A DNA stretch of 64,000 nt from Cymodocea nodosa (taxonomy: Eukaryota; Streptophyta; Magnoliopsida; Alismatales; Cymodoceaceae): the NCBI GenBank assembly GCA_036874045.1, contig CM072340.1, positions 2,433,001-2,497,000 of the forward strand. The letters are read 5' to 3'. The notes beneath the pieces are model-generated. The model did no database searches and was not told the DNA's origin. It saw only the letters and a list, made by a program, of their open reading frames with translations. The position numbers and the translations under genes are program-made. Shown piece after piece: positions 12,422-23,217 of the stretch (position 1 is its first letter; the number at the start of each line of letters is the position of its first letter).

Positions 12422-14269
12422 ATGGATAATTTTGAAATCTTAGTTATGACTGAAGGACAGACCACTGAATGCTAAAGGTTTAAACATCTTGTTTTGTGCT
12501 TTATCTCATGATCAATTTAATAAAGTTTTTGCATATCAAACTACATATGAGATATGACATGCATTAGAAGTTGCCAACGAAGGTACTAATCAGGTCAAGG
12601 AATCTAAGATCAATATGTTAGTACATAAATATGAGCTTTTTAAAATGCACGAAAATGAATGTATCTCTGACATGTTTTCCCATTTTCTTGAGATTGTAAA
12701 TTCATTAAAATCTTTAGGCAAGAAATTCGAGGAAAAAGACTTGGTAAGAAAGATCCTTAGATCTTTAACTAAAATTTGGGCTCAAAAGACAACATCTATT
12801 GAAGAGTCCAAAGACTTAAATACATATACTCTCAATGATCTCATAGGAAATCTAACAGCCTATGAAGTACAACATTTAGATCCAAAAGGGAAAAATCCTA
12901 GAAGGGATCTGGATTTTGAGGCTGATAAAGTCTCAAAAGTCACTAGTGATTCTAACGATGATTTACTATTGTTGACCAGAAAATTTAGAAATCTGTTGAA
13001 GAAATGTAGGAACTTCAGGTTAGCAAAGACATCTGGAGATATGGAGAAGAAGTCATTCACGAAAGACAAAAGTATATGCTATAAGTGCAACAGGCCAGGT
13101 CACTTTCAAACTAATTGTCCTCTCAACAAAGATAAGAAGAATTCGAGGAGGAATTTTAGAAATAAGAAATTTAGAAAGAGAAGGGCACTTAAAGTGACAT
13201 GGGATGACTCTTCAGCTTCACAAAGTGAAGAAACAAAGGATTCAACATCAAACAATGAATCCTCATTAACATCAGATTCAGAAGAAAATCTGGCAAATGT
13301 ATGCTTTATGGCAAAATCCAGTGAGGTATCCTTTGATCAAAATGCTAATTTTGATAGTTTTGATGGATTACTTGTTGAATACAATAGACTAGCCAGAAAA
13401 TATAAGAAAGTCAAAATAGAAAGAAAGGACACTAGGAAAATGCTAGATGAATCTGAAAATAAGATTGATTTTCTAAACTCTACGTTGAATAAATTTAAAG
13501 AAGAAAATCAAAGGCATGCATAGGAAATTTTAAAGTTCACTACTGTAGAAAGAAAATTACATGCTGATTGTGAAAATTTAATTGCTGATAAGAAGAAAAT
13601 GACCGGTTAAATTGAAAAACTGGAACTGACTATTACTAATTTAGATTCAAAAATTGATGTGTTAAAGATTAAAGTTTGTGATCAAAAGGCTATATTAAGT
13701 AAATGGAATAATAGTCAAACTATAACAAATGAACTTAGTAGTAAAATATCAAATGTAGAAAAACATGGTATTGGTTTACACGATGAATCTTCTGAAAATT
13801 ATATATTGCATGATGGTACTGCTAAAAATAATGTCTTTATTTCCAGTACTAAGAATGGTAAAAGAAAAACTATTCCGTGTGTGATTAAAAACGGAGATAA
13901 ATTGTGCGAATTGATAAAATGCAGCATATAAATGATAGCACACGATGCAAGAATTTCAAAAGAAATTTTCAGAAGAATCAAGCTAAGACATTTGAGAATT
14001 TTAATATTCTTGATCAATTTTCTTCATATTTAAAGAATAACGTATATTGGAATCAGAAATCAAATAATGTCAGAAATGAAAATTTCAACTCTGGTTTACA
14101 TAAAGATAAATGTTCTGATAATTATAACACTAAGAGAAAGAAACACAAGAATAATTATCAAAAAATAGATATGTTGAAGTTTAAAAATATTGAGAATTTT
14201 GATATGACTCTCTCTAAAATTCTTGGACCCACTCAAAAATGGGTTCCAAGAGATAAAATCTCTTTTTGA
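12422..14269 (+). pseudogene. gag: Copia B gag, broken
   Basis: UBN2-type gag related to that of A1 and A2. It has 'MLVHKYELFKMHENECISDM', a zinc knuckle 'CYKCNRPGHFQTNC' (CX2CX4HX4C, about 13078-13120), a Ser/Asp-rich linker and a long coiled-coil tail. It ends near 'LGPTQKWVPRDKISF', which resembles the gag/pol boundary of plant Copia elements. The amino-terminal block seen in A1 is not recognisable. A few interruptions. Confidence 0.75.
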
Positions 14270-15402
14270 TTGTTTTGTAGGTACACAAATTAAAATTACG
14301 ATTAGAACTTGGTATCTGTAGGTTATCTGATATTTAAATGGTCATGTTCATTGTATTTTGATTTGTTATAAGGTAGTTTTAGAATTTAATGTCTTTATCA
14401 TTAAAAAAAAAAAAAAAACAAAACAAAATATCTATTTTCGAATTACAGTTTTCTAGTAGTTAAGAATTTATGAAATTCTGATTTTTATTGAAGTCAATTT
14501 ATTTAAGAAAAATTCAGAAAAGATTACTTAAGGACAGTTAAATTGATTCAATATGAGTGCCAACTATATTTTTGTTACTTATGTATATGCTATTACAGAG
14601 ATTTTAACAGGAAAATACATAGAAAGTATGTACTTTTTATTAAAGGAAAGTTAATAACATTCTGTTAGAAAAATTAAGTCTTGCAGTTGCCTCTAATTTA
14701 AATCTACTGTTTTATTTCTTTTTTTTCTGCAATTACTTGAGTAATTAAGTCCGTTGGGGGATCTTAAACCCTAGTCACTTAAACCAACTGGTTTGGGATG
14801 TGCTAACTGAAAACTCATTTTGCAAGTAATTCAGATTATATTTAAAAAAAAAAAATTTACCTGTTCTCACTTGTCATTGAGTAATTGGTTATCTTTCCCC
14901 TAAGCAAGGGATTGTGATCACGTAAAAAGATGATATTGTGGGAGGTAATACATAAAATATATATATGAATATAAACAAAAAAAAAAGGGGTAATGTACTC
15001 AAGCTTAATTTATCTTTCAAGGTGTTATAACAATCCTACCATAATCTATGCATATGTTCCTTGTTATTTTTTGTTATTATCTACTCTTTACGCATAATGT
15101 ACGATAATTATTGTCTTAAGTTTGTGTACTCATTATTGAATTCTTTTTAAGTTTCTGAAGGTATATCTTTATGAATTATCTTTTGTAAACTGAATAAGAT
15201 AAAAGCCAAAAAGTCCAAATTGTTAACTCTACTACTTATTTCTGTATTTAATTCAAATTAAAAAAAGAAGAAGGAGAGACTCAAATCTATTTAAGGCTTA
15301 GCATCCTCTTTAAGTAAGCTATTTGACCTTTTAAAGCCAAATCTACTTAGGGCTTGGCAACCTAGATTAAGTACGCCATAGATTCTTTACACTACATTTA
15401 TG
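14270..15402 (+). other. Non-coding block of Copia B
   Basis: No gene seen. The first 60 bases resemble the very end of Copia RNase H coding sequence ('LGICRL'-like). The remainder is AT-rich and includes the tandem unit at about 15283-15385 that is also present at window positions 5-113. Similarity to the A-family/Gypsy shared block is weak but includes the 'ctaactgaaaactcattttg' region. Confidence 0.5.
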
Positions 15403-16327
15403 TAGGGGGAGCAATTTCTCGTATAATAATTCATCTCTTATAAACTATTATATGTTTTCATGAAAGAATCTACATAATTTCAAAAAATACACTTTAATTA
15501 AGTACATTTCTGAACTATCAGTGACTTGCAAGTTTTTTTAATTCTTAAGTATCCAAATTTTCTACTGTTTTGGCAAGTTATATTGCAAGTATCAGATAGT
15601 TGTGTTTTAAAATGTTCAATAGACAATTTTATTATTTCCTGAAGTACATGTGTCGAAACCATAATGTATGACTTAAGTGGATTTTCGGTAAGTTATCTAT
15701 AACTCTTCGAAATGCATCTGGGCATCGGAAAGTTAGATTTGTAACTATCCAAAACATCTCTTTATTATAAAACTGCTTAAGTACATGTGTCGTGATCTGG
15801 AAGATTGACTTAAGTTATCTTTCAGAAGGTTATGTGTAACTCTCTGAAATGCACCTGAGCATCGGATAGTTAGGTTTATAAGTCTCCAAAACTTTCTGAA
15901 CACCTTAAGTTCAAATTATGCACGTGTTGAATTTCACTGCTTTATAATGTCTCAGTCGAAACTCGAACAATTATGTTTAACTCTTCGACTTTTCACACCT
16001 ATTCCTTCGAGAAACTCGAACAGTTATCATAAGTCTTCAAGTTTTCTCACTTTTCACTTAGTCTGAAGTTATTTTCTTTATACGAACAGTTACGCTAAGT
16101 ATTCTGCAATTGTTGGTTGTAAAACTTGTACAGTTATTGTAAGCACTCGAGTTATTTATCGGTAACGGATCTTATATTTATGATTTCAATGATTGAATCC
16201 ATTTATAAACTCGAAGAGTTATAAATGCTTTACTAACAACCTTTTGTGTTTCTACCTTGGTAAAACCCTAGCTTCACAATCTTTACTTCCACTAAGTTCT
16301 ATAGTGCAAAGTGAAGATTAATTGACA
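15403..16327 (+). promoter_or_regulatory. Internal polypurine tract and Gypsy-U3-like promoter region before the B extra ORF
   Basis: Starts with a purine tract (gtagggggagca, about 15403-15414). About 330 bases are then collinear with the start of the Gypsy LTRs (complement of about 35935-36270). Shared words include 'tatccaaattttct', 'ttttattatttcctg', 'atgacttaagtggatttt' and 'gaaatgcatctg'. Next are repeated 'actcgaacagttat' words, a TATA-like tttataaa (16202-16209) and a leader with 'aaaccctagcttcac' before the ATG at 16328. It reads like an LTR promoter placed inside the element. Promoter activity is inferred. Confidence 0.65.
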
Positions 16328-18922
16328 ATGTCAAGACATGGAAGAGGACGTGGTAGAATGACAAAAGTGCAGAAAAGAGAGCTGGAAATTCAGAAAATAC
16401 AAAGTGAAATCAACGACATCTACTCCAGGTATACTTTTTGAAACGAAGTACTATATGAAATAAGAAAAGCTGTTCAAGATGAGAAAAATTTCTGTTGGAA
16501 ATTTATTCGAAATTATGCTGAAACATAGTTTAGACTAAAACTAACTAAACTTTCCGCATTGCATTTATGGAAAAGAAATTTACAACCTAACCCTACAGTT
16601 GTAAGTTCTGGACATGTACCAGAGACATCGGTATAGTCTATCACCTACTATGGAAAGAAGTGGGGACCAATGATCGAAAATGCAAATAGAGAATTACAAT
16701 CCTTGTATTCCCAACATTATTTTCCCCCAGTTGTTTTAGATGATATTAAACAGTGTATAGATGAACAAAAAACTACCATTAAGAAAATAGGCCTTCGAAG
16801 TGAAGGACAAAGAGTTTATCAACTCAAAATGGCAAAGGTTGAGAGCTTAAAACTCTATATTCCATTATTACAACTTAGGCATCATGGTGAAGGACCATCA
16901 AGACCCTAGGTGCCTTTAATAGGAGAAATTAAGACAATTTTAGAACCTCCTAAACAACCTGAAACACTACAGACATATAGTTAGAAAAAGAAAAAGACAA
17001 TTGAATATTTTGGACTAACTATAGGTGTACAAGGAATATTGCAGCAAAAAGAAGAATCAATAAAAAATGGAAAACTATGCTCCATTGCAGAAGTTGGATA
17101 GACATTTTTGTTAGGAATCCCAACAGATGTGACAAATATTGGCTTACAAGCATATAATCTAAGGTATTGTGTCACATTAGTACATAATGTATCTTTTCAT
17201 ACAATGGATAGTTTTTTACACAATGCTGCAAGCACACATTCTTTTCCTACGGAAAGAGAGCATGTAGGAAATTTTGATGATACATATACAGATGATATCC
17301 AATTTGATGATATTTTTGATGACATAGACACTGAGTCTATGAATTTTGAAGATATTTCATCTGAAGAGGAATGTACAGATATTCTTCCTCTTACTATATC
17401 TCAAATAGAGACTTTTGAATTTTGGTACAGTTGCTTATACTACACTTTATATATATGGTTATGTCTGTTACAGTATATAGTATACTTGTTGATAAATGTA
17501 TATAATCAACAACATACACAGTTACAAATAGAATATGATACTACCAATATCTCACATATACAAATTTCAGAAATACAGGATGATTCTATTCCACAGACAG
17601 ATATAGAACATTCTTTCATACAGAGATAGTTGTATAGATTAAATATAGATATACATGTTGCTGATATACAGATTATTACAGAGACTGTTGCTAATGAAAT
17701 GTTTCCAAAAGAACACATACAAGAATTTCAGCAGATTATTGATACAACAATACCAGATACTTCAAACATTTATAATAGTTTTGATGGCAATTGCACTAGT
17801 TCTGAAAGATCTGCAAATTTAGATGCTACTGATAATTTTGAAACAAGTCCCATTTCAGAACATCATGACAGGAAAATACCTAATCCTGAACAGAGTTTAG
17901 ATAAAAATACACTATTATGGTTAAGAAATAATTCCTGTTATGACAAATTTCAGACATATAAAACTTTTATAGTTTTATACTTAAGACCAGTTAAGTTTGA
18001 AGGGATGGCACACATACGAGAACTGTTTGAATTTCAAGGCTTGTTCACTCTACTTCCACAATAGCCAGGCCATCTTGCTATACCCGAACTTATCAATTGT
18101 TTTTACTCAAACTTAATAATGGAAGAAATTATTCCTATTTTTAATATACAAGACAATGACATATATTTAACTCCAGATTTACTTCATCAGGTACTTGGTC
18201 TGAAAAATGAAGGAGTTAAATTATCAGAAAGAAAACATGTTTATTGATTAGGATGGGACATTACAAGTTTAGCCAAAGATCCAACTGCCAATAAACCATT
18301 GACATTACTAAATAACTTAAATGGCCAAGCACGTTTTATTGCAAAAATATTGCATGCTACATTGTTTCAGAGGTTTGGTCATGGGGCAGAAGTTGGCAGA
18401 TGTTGTCTTTATGCTACATATGCATTAATAAACCATATACAGGTGAACTGGTATGATATTTTTGTTTCTCATATCTTACATTTGCAGAGTAAATTATTTT
18501 ATGGTGATACAATTTTGAGAATTGTGGCAAGTCAAACAGATATTACACCTTGGCCACAAAAAAGATTAAAGTCAAGATCTTTCTCTGCAAAGGAACTCCA
18601 AAAATACTAGGAAGTAGATACACCTGTCCTCAGACAACAACAACAACATGATCAGCAAACACAGTCACAACAGCAACAGCAACAATCCACACAATTTACA
18701 GAAACATAGCAACATACAGATATACAACAAGGTATACATATAGAAATACATACAGGTATAGATACAGACATACATACTGAATTTTTACAACAACCATCAC
18801 AAGTTTCTCAAAATGATTTAGATCAAGCATTACTTGATCAGATAAATAGAGTTAGTACAGAAATTGCAAAGAAAATTTCAGATACTCTAATTGATATTTT
18901 TCGAAGACAAAGAGGCTTGTGA
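16328..18922 (+). pseudogene. Copia B extra ORF (same unknown family as in A1), broken
   Basis: Starts MSRHGRGRGRM, again a Gly-Arg-rich basic N-terminus. A helical region with two related segments follows (about 16350-16560 and 16670-16905), then an acidic middle. The C-terminal domain has 'PVKFEGMAHIRELFEFQGL', 'LTPDLLHQVLGLKNEG', 'ARFIAKILHATLFQRF', 'SKLFYGDTILRIVA' and 'WPQKRLKSRSFSAKELQKY'. The tail is Gln-rich and ends 'DIFRRQRGL'. These blocks are collinear with A1, A2 and Gy1. Function unknown. The RG-rich start suggests nucleic-acid binding. About half a dozen interruptions. Confidence 0.7.
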
Positions 18923-19246
18923 TTATACAAATTATGTATTACATGCTTTATTTTTTGTAATTTGTAACGAAAACTATTATGTCAACTGCTTACTGATTTT
19001 AATGTTACATGATTATTTTTCACAGTTTATGTTTAAACAGTTTATGCTTAATCCATAAATTTTATGTATGTTTAAAACTATCGTTTTGATTAATATATAC
19101 TTAGTAAGATTTCCTTCCTTACATTTAACTTGCTTAACTTCCTAAAGGGGGAGAAAATAGTTTGTTTATTTTGTTATAATGCCAAAAAGGGGGAGATATA
19201 AATTATGTGACTTATTAGGTTTTGACATCATCAAAAAGGGGAAGAT
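18923..19246 (+). promoter_or_regulatory. Multiple polypurine tracts before the B 3' LTR
   Basis: Three purine tracts (aaagggggagaaaa at about 19145, aaaaagggggagat at about 19185, caaaaaggggaagat ending at 19246) precede the 3' LTR, as in A1. No gene seen. Confidence 0.7.
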
Positions 19247-20423
19247 TGTTAGGTATTTAATTTTGATGATATATGCTTTATTAATGTTTTTAAATAAGTC
19301 TACATAATATTCTTTAAGTATATTTCTCTAAGTATAATAGTTAACAGATTATCGGAAAGTTTCATTTTTATGTCGGATAAGTTAAAGATTTCCAAAGAGT
19401 TAGATTTGCAATAGTTAAACTTTCGGATAGTTAACATTTCAGATAGTTAAACTTTCAGATCGTTAACATCTCGTTTTTGTCGAATACTTTATGTTAAAAA
19501 CTCGTATAGTTAAGTTATCTACACGTGTGTTTTTAATGTTTTAAGTTGTCACGTGTTTTCTATGTGCGTTCGGTAATGAAAAATCGAATAGTTAGATAAC
19601 TGTTCGAGTTTTTATATGCATGGATAGATAACTGTTCGAGTTTTATAAAATGACTAATGACTAGATAAGTTTCTTTGTTTAGTCATGTGTTTTGCAGGTG
19701 CAAAAACTCGAAGAGTTAAAGGATAAGTGTCCGACTAAATCGAAGACTTAGAAGATATTCTACAAGACTCCAAGAAGATAAAGTTTTGATGTATCTACGA
19801 GTGGAGATCGTGGAAACTCAAAAAGATAGTAATTTGGATTAAAGAGAAAATTAGTACGTGGATTATGGATTATGGATTGTGGATCAAGTGGATGAACATG
19901 CTGAACGTGAAAGACAACAAAGTTCGACTACAAATAGAGAGTACGAGCTACATTACAACAGGGGATCCCAATCTCGAAAATCAAGTCTGAATATTCAATC
20001 CGGATCCCTAACTAAAAAGTTAAGTTTGAATATTCATATTCTGAAAAGTTCTCCAACATTAGAAGAAGTTCGAAATTCTAAGTAATTTCAGAAAAGGAGC
20101 TGCAAACATAAGAAGTCTGGAAATTCGACAACTAAAGAAGAAGAGATACAAAAGCTAAGCAAAGACAAAGAAAGATCATGTTTTATACAATTTGAAATTA
20201 GTTTTCAATAAGAGCTTTATTGTTATATTCGAATTGTATATCGAACATTTCTGTATCAAAACCATCAAGAAGGGAATTGAGCTGAAAAGATATTGTAAAT
20301 TCTGTCTTGAAATAAAAGAATAGAATTTCATTTATGAGTGTTTTGTACTCTTATTTTATCCGCTAGTATTTAATTACTAAAGACACAATTCACCCCCCTT
20401 CTTGTGATACAGACGATCCTACA
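19247..20423 (+). repeat. 3' LTR of Copia B
   Basis: TGTTAGG...CCTACA, 1177 bp, about 97% like the 5' LTR by eye over the first 130 bases. Followed by the duplicated target GTTAT and the rest of the A1 LTR. Confidence 0.9.
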
Positions 20424-21703
20424 GTTATATTTTCTATATCATGAACAATGCACATTTAGACAACTCGTTGAGTTAGTGCGCTATTTGCAAAAGGGTTACA
20501 TGAGAACTCGTTAAGTTAGTGAGCAAAAGGAAGAGATGAACTCATTAAGTTAGTATTATGCACGTGGTGAAATTAAAGTTTACAAATGTTATATTTATAT
20601 CACGTGAATTGCACATGTTTAACTCGTTAAGTTAATATTACTACACTAACTACACGCGTTGAGTTGCTATATTGAATACTAAGGCAATGCATTAGGTTAG
20701 CGTTATAAACTTAAAGTTATTATTCTTGCATGTGGTAAATACTTTAGTGTTTAAAACATTTGTATATTTTTGGTTCATTGAGTTATCAATAACACAATGG
20801 AGTTGGTTCGTTGAGTTAACTATAACACCATGAAGTTGGTTCGTTGAGTTAACGTAACACTATAGACTTAGTTCGTTGAGTTAGCTACAGTATTTGTCAT
20901 GTGATTTGACACATGATGAACTCCTTGAGTTAGATACATTAAGTTATAAATCTACTTGTTTTACTCATTTAGTTAACATTAACACAATGACTTCTTGTTA
21001 CATTTGATGAAAAATTTTGGACGAGAAAGTTTATTTTGCAAGAAATTTTTTAGAGATCTAGGTTTGATGATTAAAGAAAATTTGAAAGGAAAATGTGGGT
21101 CAGAACATGTGTATTTTGATGAAGGAAAAAGAGAAAATGTGAAGAGTGAAAAATTGATAGTGATTAAACGTGGAGGATATGCATGAAGTGAATATACAAT
21201 ATAAAAGGCATAGAATTCTCGTTGATCAATTATCCCTGCACACCAAAAGAAATATATTTTCAAGGATCAAAAACACCTCTTCGGGGAAAAGCTCTTAGAT
21301 GGAAGAAAATTTAGTGAAGTAGAGAAAGTTAGATTTATGTCACTGAAGATCTAAAGTTTCAAAAGAAAGCAAATTCGGTGAAGCAGAGAAAGTCAGATAT
21401 TTGTCATTGAAGAATTGCAGAAGAAGAAGAAAAATCTCAAACAGGGAGAAATATTTTAAATTCCGCAAATTAGTTTTCTCTGTTTGTAGATATGAAATTG
21501 ATTAGATGAAACATGATATCGTTATATAATTACATCTACAATTTTTGAGGAGAATTGAATTGTATATTATAATTGAAACCTTGAATAAAATGATTTGATT
21601 AAAATAATGTCTCGACTTGTTTTTAATTTTGAAGTTTCAATTATAATCAAATATGTTGAAAAACACAATTCACCCCCCTCTCGTGTAGCCATTCGATCTT
21701 ATA
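20424..21703 (+). repeat. 3' LTR of Copia A1, second part
   Basis: Resumes the A1 LTR after element B and carries the GTTGAGTTA array (20460-20940), the short open frame at 21007-21186 and the LTR end near gatcttata. It abuts the minus-strand A2 LTR directly. Confidence 0.88.
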
Positions 21704-22771
21704 ATTAACTAAACGAGTAAAATAAGTAGATTTATAACTTAATGTATCTAACTTAATGAGTTCATCATATGCCAAATCATGTGATAAGAACTGTAGCCAA
21801 CTCAATGAACTAAGTCTGGAGAGTTATGCTAACTCAACAAACTAGCTTCATGGTGTTACAGATAACTTAACGAACTAATTTCATTACGTTACAGATAACT
21901 CAACAAACCAGCTTAACCTTTCTTTCAAAAGGTTAAATGCTAACTCACCAAAAATAGTTTAAGTATTAGATAGTTAAGTTTTCTAAGTATCCGAAAATCT
22001 AATAACTCACCGAAAATAGTTTAAGTATCGGATAGTTAAGTTTTCTAAGTATCCAAAAATCTAATAACTCACCGAAAGCAGTTTAAGTATCGGATAGTTA
22101 AGTTTTCTAAGTATCCAAAAATCTGATAACTCACCGATCTAGTAATAAATAAATGTTTTTATAAAAAGGTATTTACCATGTGCAATAATAATAACTTTAA
22201 GTTTATAACGCTAACCTAATGTGTTGCCTTAGTGTTCAATATAGCAACTCAACACATTTAGGTATGTTAACTTAACGAGTTAAACATGTGCAACTCATGT
22301 GATAAAATATAACATTCATAAACTTTAATTTCACCACGTGCATAATACTAACTTAATGAGTTCGTCTCTTCCTTTTGCTCACTAACTTAACGAGTTCTCA
22401 CGTGACCTATTTTAACCTTTAAGCCTATAACTCAACGAGTTCTCATGTGACCTTTTTAGAAATAATGCACTAACTCAACGAGTTATCTTAACATGCACTG
22501 TACATGATATAGAAAATATAACTTTAAAACATATCATGCTTTACAATAAAAACACACGTTAATTTAACATTTAGTTAAATGAAAAGTTAGTATAACTTAA
22601 CGACTAGTTATTTAACATAGCATAATCTCAAATCCATTACAGTCATGTATTTATATCAGTAAACTTTTTTTGTATTAATTAATGTTCTAAATTTACTTTT
22701 ACTAACAATAGTAATTGAGTAAATATGATTACATTCATTTAACACACATCATCAAAACAAAATACTCAACA
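21704..22771 (-). repeat. Partial 3' LTR of Copia A2
   Basis: On the minus strand it begins TGTTGAGTATTTTG at 22771 and runs about 1.07 kb of the family's 1.53 kb. It contains many TAACTCAACGA / TAACTTAACGAG words (about 21740-22480) and extra GGATAGTTA words (21960-22140) of the type otherwise seen in Copia B. A duplicated segment around 'ctcacgtgacc...ctcatgtgacc' (22390-22460) is shared with the A3 LTR at 58433-58500. Confidence 0.85.
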
Positions 22772-23217
22772 ATCTCCCCCTTTTTGATGATGGCAAAACC
22801 ATATTAAATCAATTATGAATTATGTTTAACTCAACGAAGCACCTCCGTTGGGTTAAGTTTTAATTCAACAAACAATTTTGTTGACTTAAGTTCACTTAAA
22901 CTTATTTCTGTTGTTTATGTAAAAATCATCTCTTAGAAGTAAAACTTTCAGACAAAATTTCAACAACCACATAATCATCTCCCCCTTTTTAATATATGCA
23001 TTTAAACTCATAATCATCTCCCCCTTTTTGTCATTAATCAAAAAGATGATTACAAAGTATTAAAACAAGAGACAAGAATGTACATCTAAACTTTCTATAA
23101 ACATTAATAAGAATGAACACATTTATAGTAAAATGTATTGTTCAAATAGTCAAACAATAAATACAAACATTACATTTTGTATTTAGAAATCAAGTAAACA
23201 GACAAATGATAGTGCAT
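22772..23217 (-). promoter_or_regulatory. Multiple polypurine tracts of Copia A2
   Basis: In plus-strand text these appear as atctcccccttttt at 22772-22785, about 22978 and about 23018, three tracts as in A1 and B. No gene seen. Confidence 0.7.

Larger units (their letters stand above)
11063..20423 (+). mobile_element. Copia element B (gag plus extra ORF, no recognisable pol), nested in A1
   Basis: LTRs at 11063-12256 and 19247-20423 are about 97% alike by eye, and 5-bp duplications GTTAT flank the element (11058-11062, 20424-20428). Parts are 5' LTR, Met-tRNA-like primer site (ctagtattagagc, 12260-12272), gag, a non-coding block, a promoter-like stretch, the extra ORF, polypurine tracts and 3' LTR. 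I recognise no protease, integrase or reverse transcriptase, so it probably depended on proteins from relatives. Nesting and LTR similarity both make it younger than A1. The coding parts carry several interruptions. Confidence 0.9.
392..21703 (+). mobile_element. Copia element A1 (Sirevirus-like), broken, hosting element B in its 3' LTR
   Basis: Ty1/Copia-type element with LTRs beginning TGTTGAGTATTTTG. Parts in order are 5' LTR, Met-tRNA primer site, UBN2-type gag with zinc knuckle, pol (integrase, reverse transcriptase, RNase H), a non-coding block, an extra ORF, repeated polypurine tracts and a 3' LTR. Long LTRs, long gag, an ORF after pol and multiple polypurine tracts are known hallmarks of the Sirevirus (SIRE/Maximus) lineage. 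The coding parts carry more than a dozen interruptions. The LTRs differ at roughly 8-9% of positions in the first 175 bases by eye, so the insertion is fairly old. Flanking bases (AATAG left, ATTAA right) do not form a clear target duplication, suggesting a later rearrangement on the right side. Confidence 0.88.
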
